DNA of 17,197 bases, from NCBI GenBank assembly GCA_028065135.1, contig JAPTWR010000052.1:1-17197 (forward strand), read 5' to 3'. The position numbers and the translations under genes are program-made. Source of the DNA: Acidithiobacillus sp. Lineage in GTDB: Bacteria > Pseudomonadota > Gammaproteobacteria > Acidithiobacillales > Acidithiobacillaceae. The notes beneath the pieces were generated by a model. The model saw nothing but the letters and a program-made list of their open reading frames with translations. It did no database searches and was not told the DNA's origin. Below are positions 16,418-17,197 of the stretch, piece after piece (positions within the stretch are counted from its first letter, which is position 1; each line of letters begins with the position of its first letter).

Positions 16418-17197
16418 CTATCGGTAACTATACCCGTTTTGAAGTGCTTGCAGGGCCGCCACCCGCGCTTCCAGGCTGGGATGCGTAGCAAACCAACCGC
16501 GCCAGCTTCCGGAAATGTAAGCTGTCGCCATGGGATCGCGCACCACGTCATGCACCACATGCATGGCGTCCGCCCGCTGATGCAGTTTTTGCAGCGCCGA
16601 GACCATCGGGGCCACGCCCACCTGTTCGGCAGCAAAACGATCTGCCGCAAACTCCCGGCGGCGCGAAAACCAGGTGATAGGAATCAGCGCCAGGAAAGAC
16701 AGGCCAATCTGCAAGACTATGGACACCATAAACGCGATCATGGGTCGGTCATCAAACTGCCGCGCGGCCAGCATGGACAGCCAGAATACAAACGTATTCA
16801 TCAAGCCTTGCAGTAAGGTGGTACTGACCATATCGCCATTGTATACGTGCCCCATCTCATGGGCCAGCACCGCCTGCACCTCATTGTCGCCGAGCAGGTT
16901 GACCAGACCACTGCTTACCGCAACCATGCTATGATTGCGGCCCGGTCCGGTAGCGAAGGCATTAGGCTCATCATTCCAATACACCCAGACTTCCGGCATG
17001 CGGATGCCCAGGCGATTGGCGAACTGCGCAACCGAGTCGTACACCAAATGCTCCTTGGCCGACTGCGGTGTGTCGATACGTTGCATCTGCAGCCCCGCAC
17101 GCGCCAGATGTTTCGACATCAGCAGCGAAATAAAGGCGCCGCCAAAACCGATCACCAACGCCCAGAGCAGGTCCGTGTTGCTCACCGAGCCACGCAG
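16418..17197 (-). CDS. htpX: HtpX-like M48 membrane metalloprotease, N-terminus beyond the window
   Basis: HtpX is an inner-membrane zinc protease that degrades misfolded membrane proteins together with FtsH. The frame stays open to the last base, and the residues encoded near 17185 align with about residue 33 of E. coli HtpX, so the first membrane helix is missing only because the window ends; the GTG at 17185 is not the likely start. Counting from that GTG, a membrane segment with FGGAFISLLMSK is followed by NAFATGPGRNHSMVAVSSGL. The zinc motif HEMGH is at 109-113, with third ligand E178 in REFAADR. Two membrane helices (about 125-140, 150-172) lie between, and THPSLEARVAAL closes the sequence. 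The aat start is 49 bp downstream. Confidence 0.95.
   Translation of the reverse strand: MRGSVSNTDLLWALVIGFGGAFISLLMSKHLARAGLQMQRIDTPQSAKEHLVYDSVAQFANRLGIRMPEVWVYWNDEPNAFATGPGRNHSMVAVSSGLVNLLGDNEVQAVLAHEMGHVYNGDMVSTTLLQGLMNTFVFWLSMLAARQFDDRPMIAFMVSIVLQIGLSFLALIPITWFSRRREFAADRFAAEQVGVAPMVSALQKLHQRADAMHVVHDVVRDPMATAYISGSWRGWFATHPSLEARVAALQALQNGYSYR

Overview
The window reads as chromosomal DNA of a moderately GC-rich Gram-negative proteobacterium. It has an acyloxyacyl hydrolase for lipid A, paired PilT/PilU retraction ATPases, an EmrA-type periplasmic adaptor, both N-degron aminoacyl transferases (Aat and Bpt) and a hopanoid-associated glycosyltransferase (HpnB). That mix, with this gene order, suggests an Acidithiobacillus-like organism. 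The assignment is an inference from gene content, not from a phylogenetic marker. I found no rRNA, tRNA, CRISPR array or insertion sequence.

Left end (1-1754): a YhaV-type toxin gene enters from outside the window and seems to carry a 1-nt frameshift that removes its C-terminus. After an AT-richer gap comes hpnB on the minus strand. It overlaps the end of pilU and closes a pilT-pilU-hpnB run. Region 3926-4025 is a divergent promoter region. To its right lies a tight plus-strand operon, yggS-proC-yggT-yggU-bioB, with ATGA overlaps at three of its four junctions.

Middle (7122-10689): a PagL-like lipid A deacylase (minus) and an EmrA-like adaptor (plus) diverge from one 237-bp region. Convergent to the adaptor is a tetR-argB pair joined by a 4-bp overlap. 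An almost identical TetR-type motif (ACC-R-A-W-CGGTCA) lies both in front of tetR and between pagL and the adaptor gene. This suggests one repressor controls itself, argB and the envelope/efflux genes. The adaptor has no inner-membrane pump gene beside it.

Region 10690-12395 holds less familiar genes: a six-helix membrane protein with a palindrome in its leader, an overlapping small zinc-ribbon protein, a convergent hairpin, and a small basic coiled-coil protein with an AT-hook-like tail. A 2Fe-2S/flavin reductase follows on the minus strand.

Right end (13547-17197, all minus): htpX (cut by the window end), aat, bpt, fetB and rnt are closely packed. The run combines membrane-protein quality control, both bacterial N-degron transferases, an iron-export permease without its ATPase, and RNase T.
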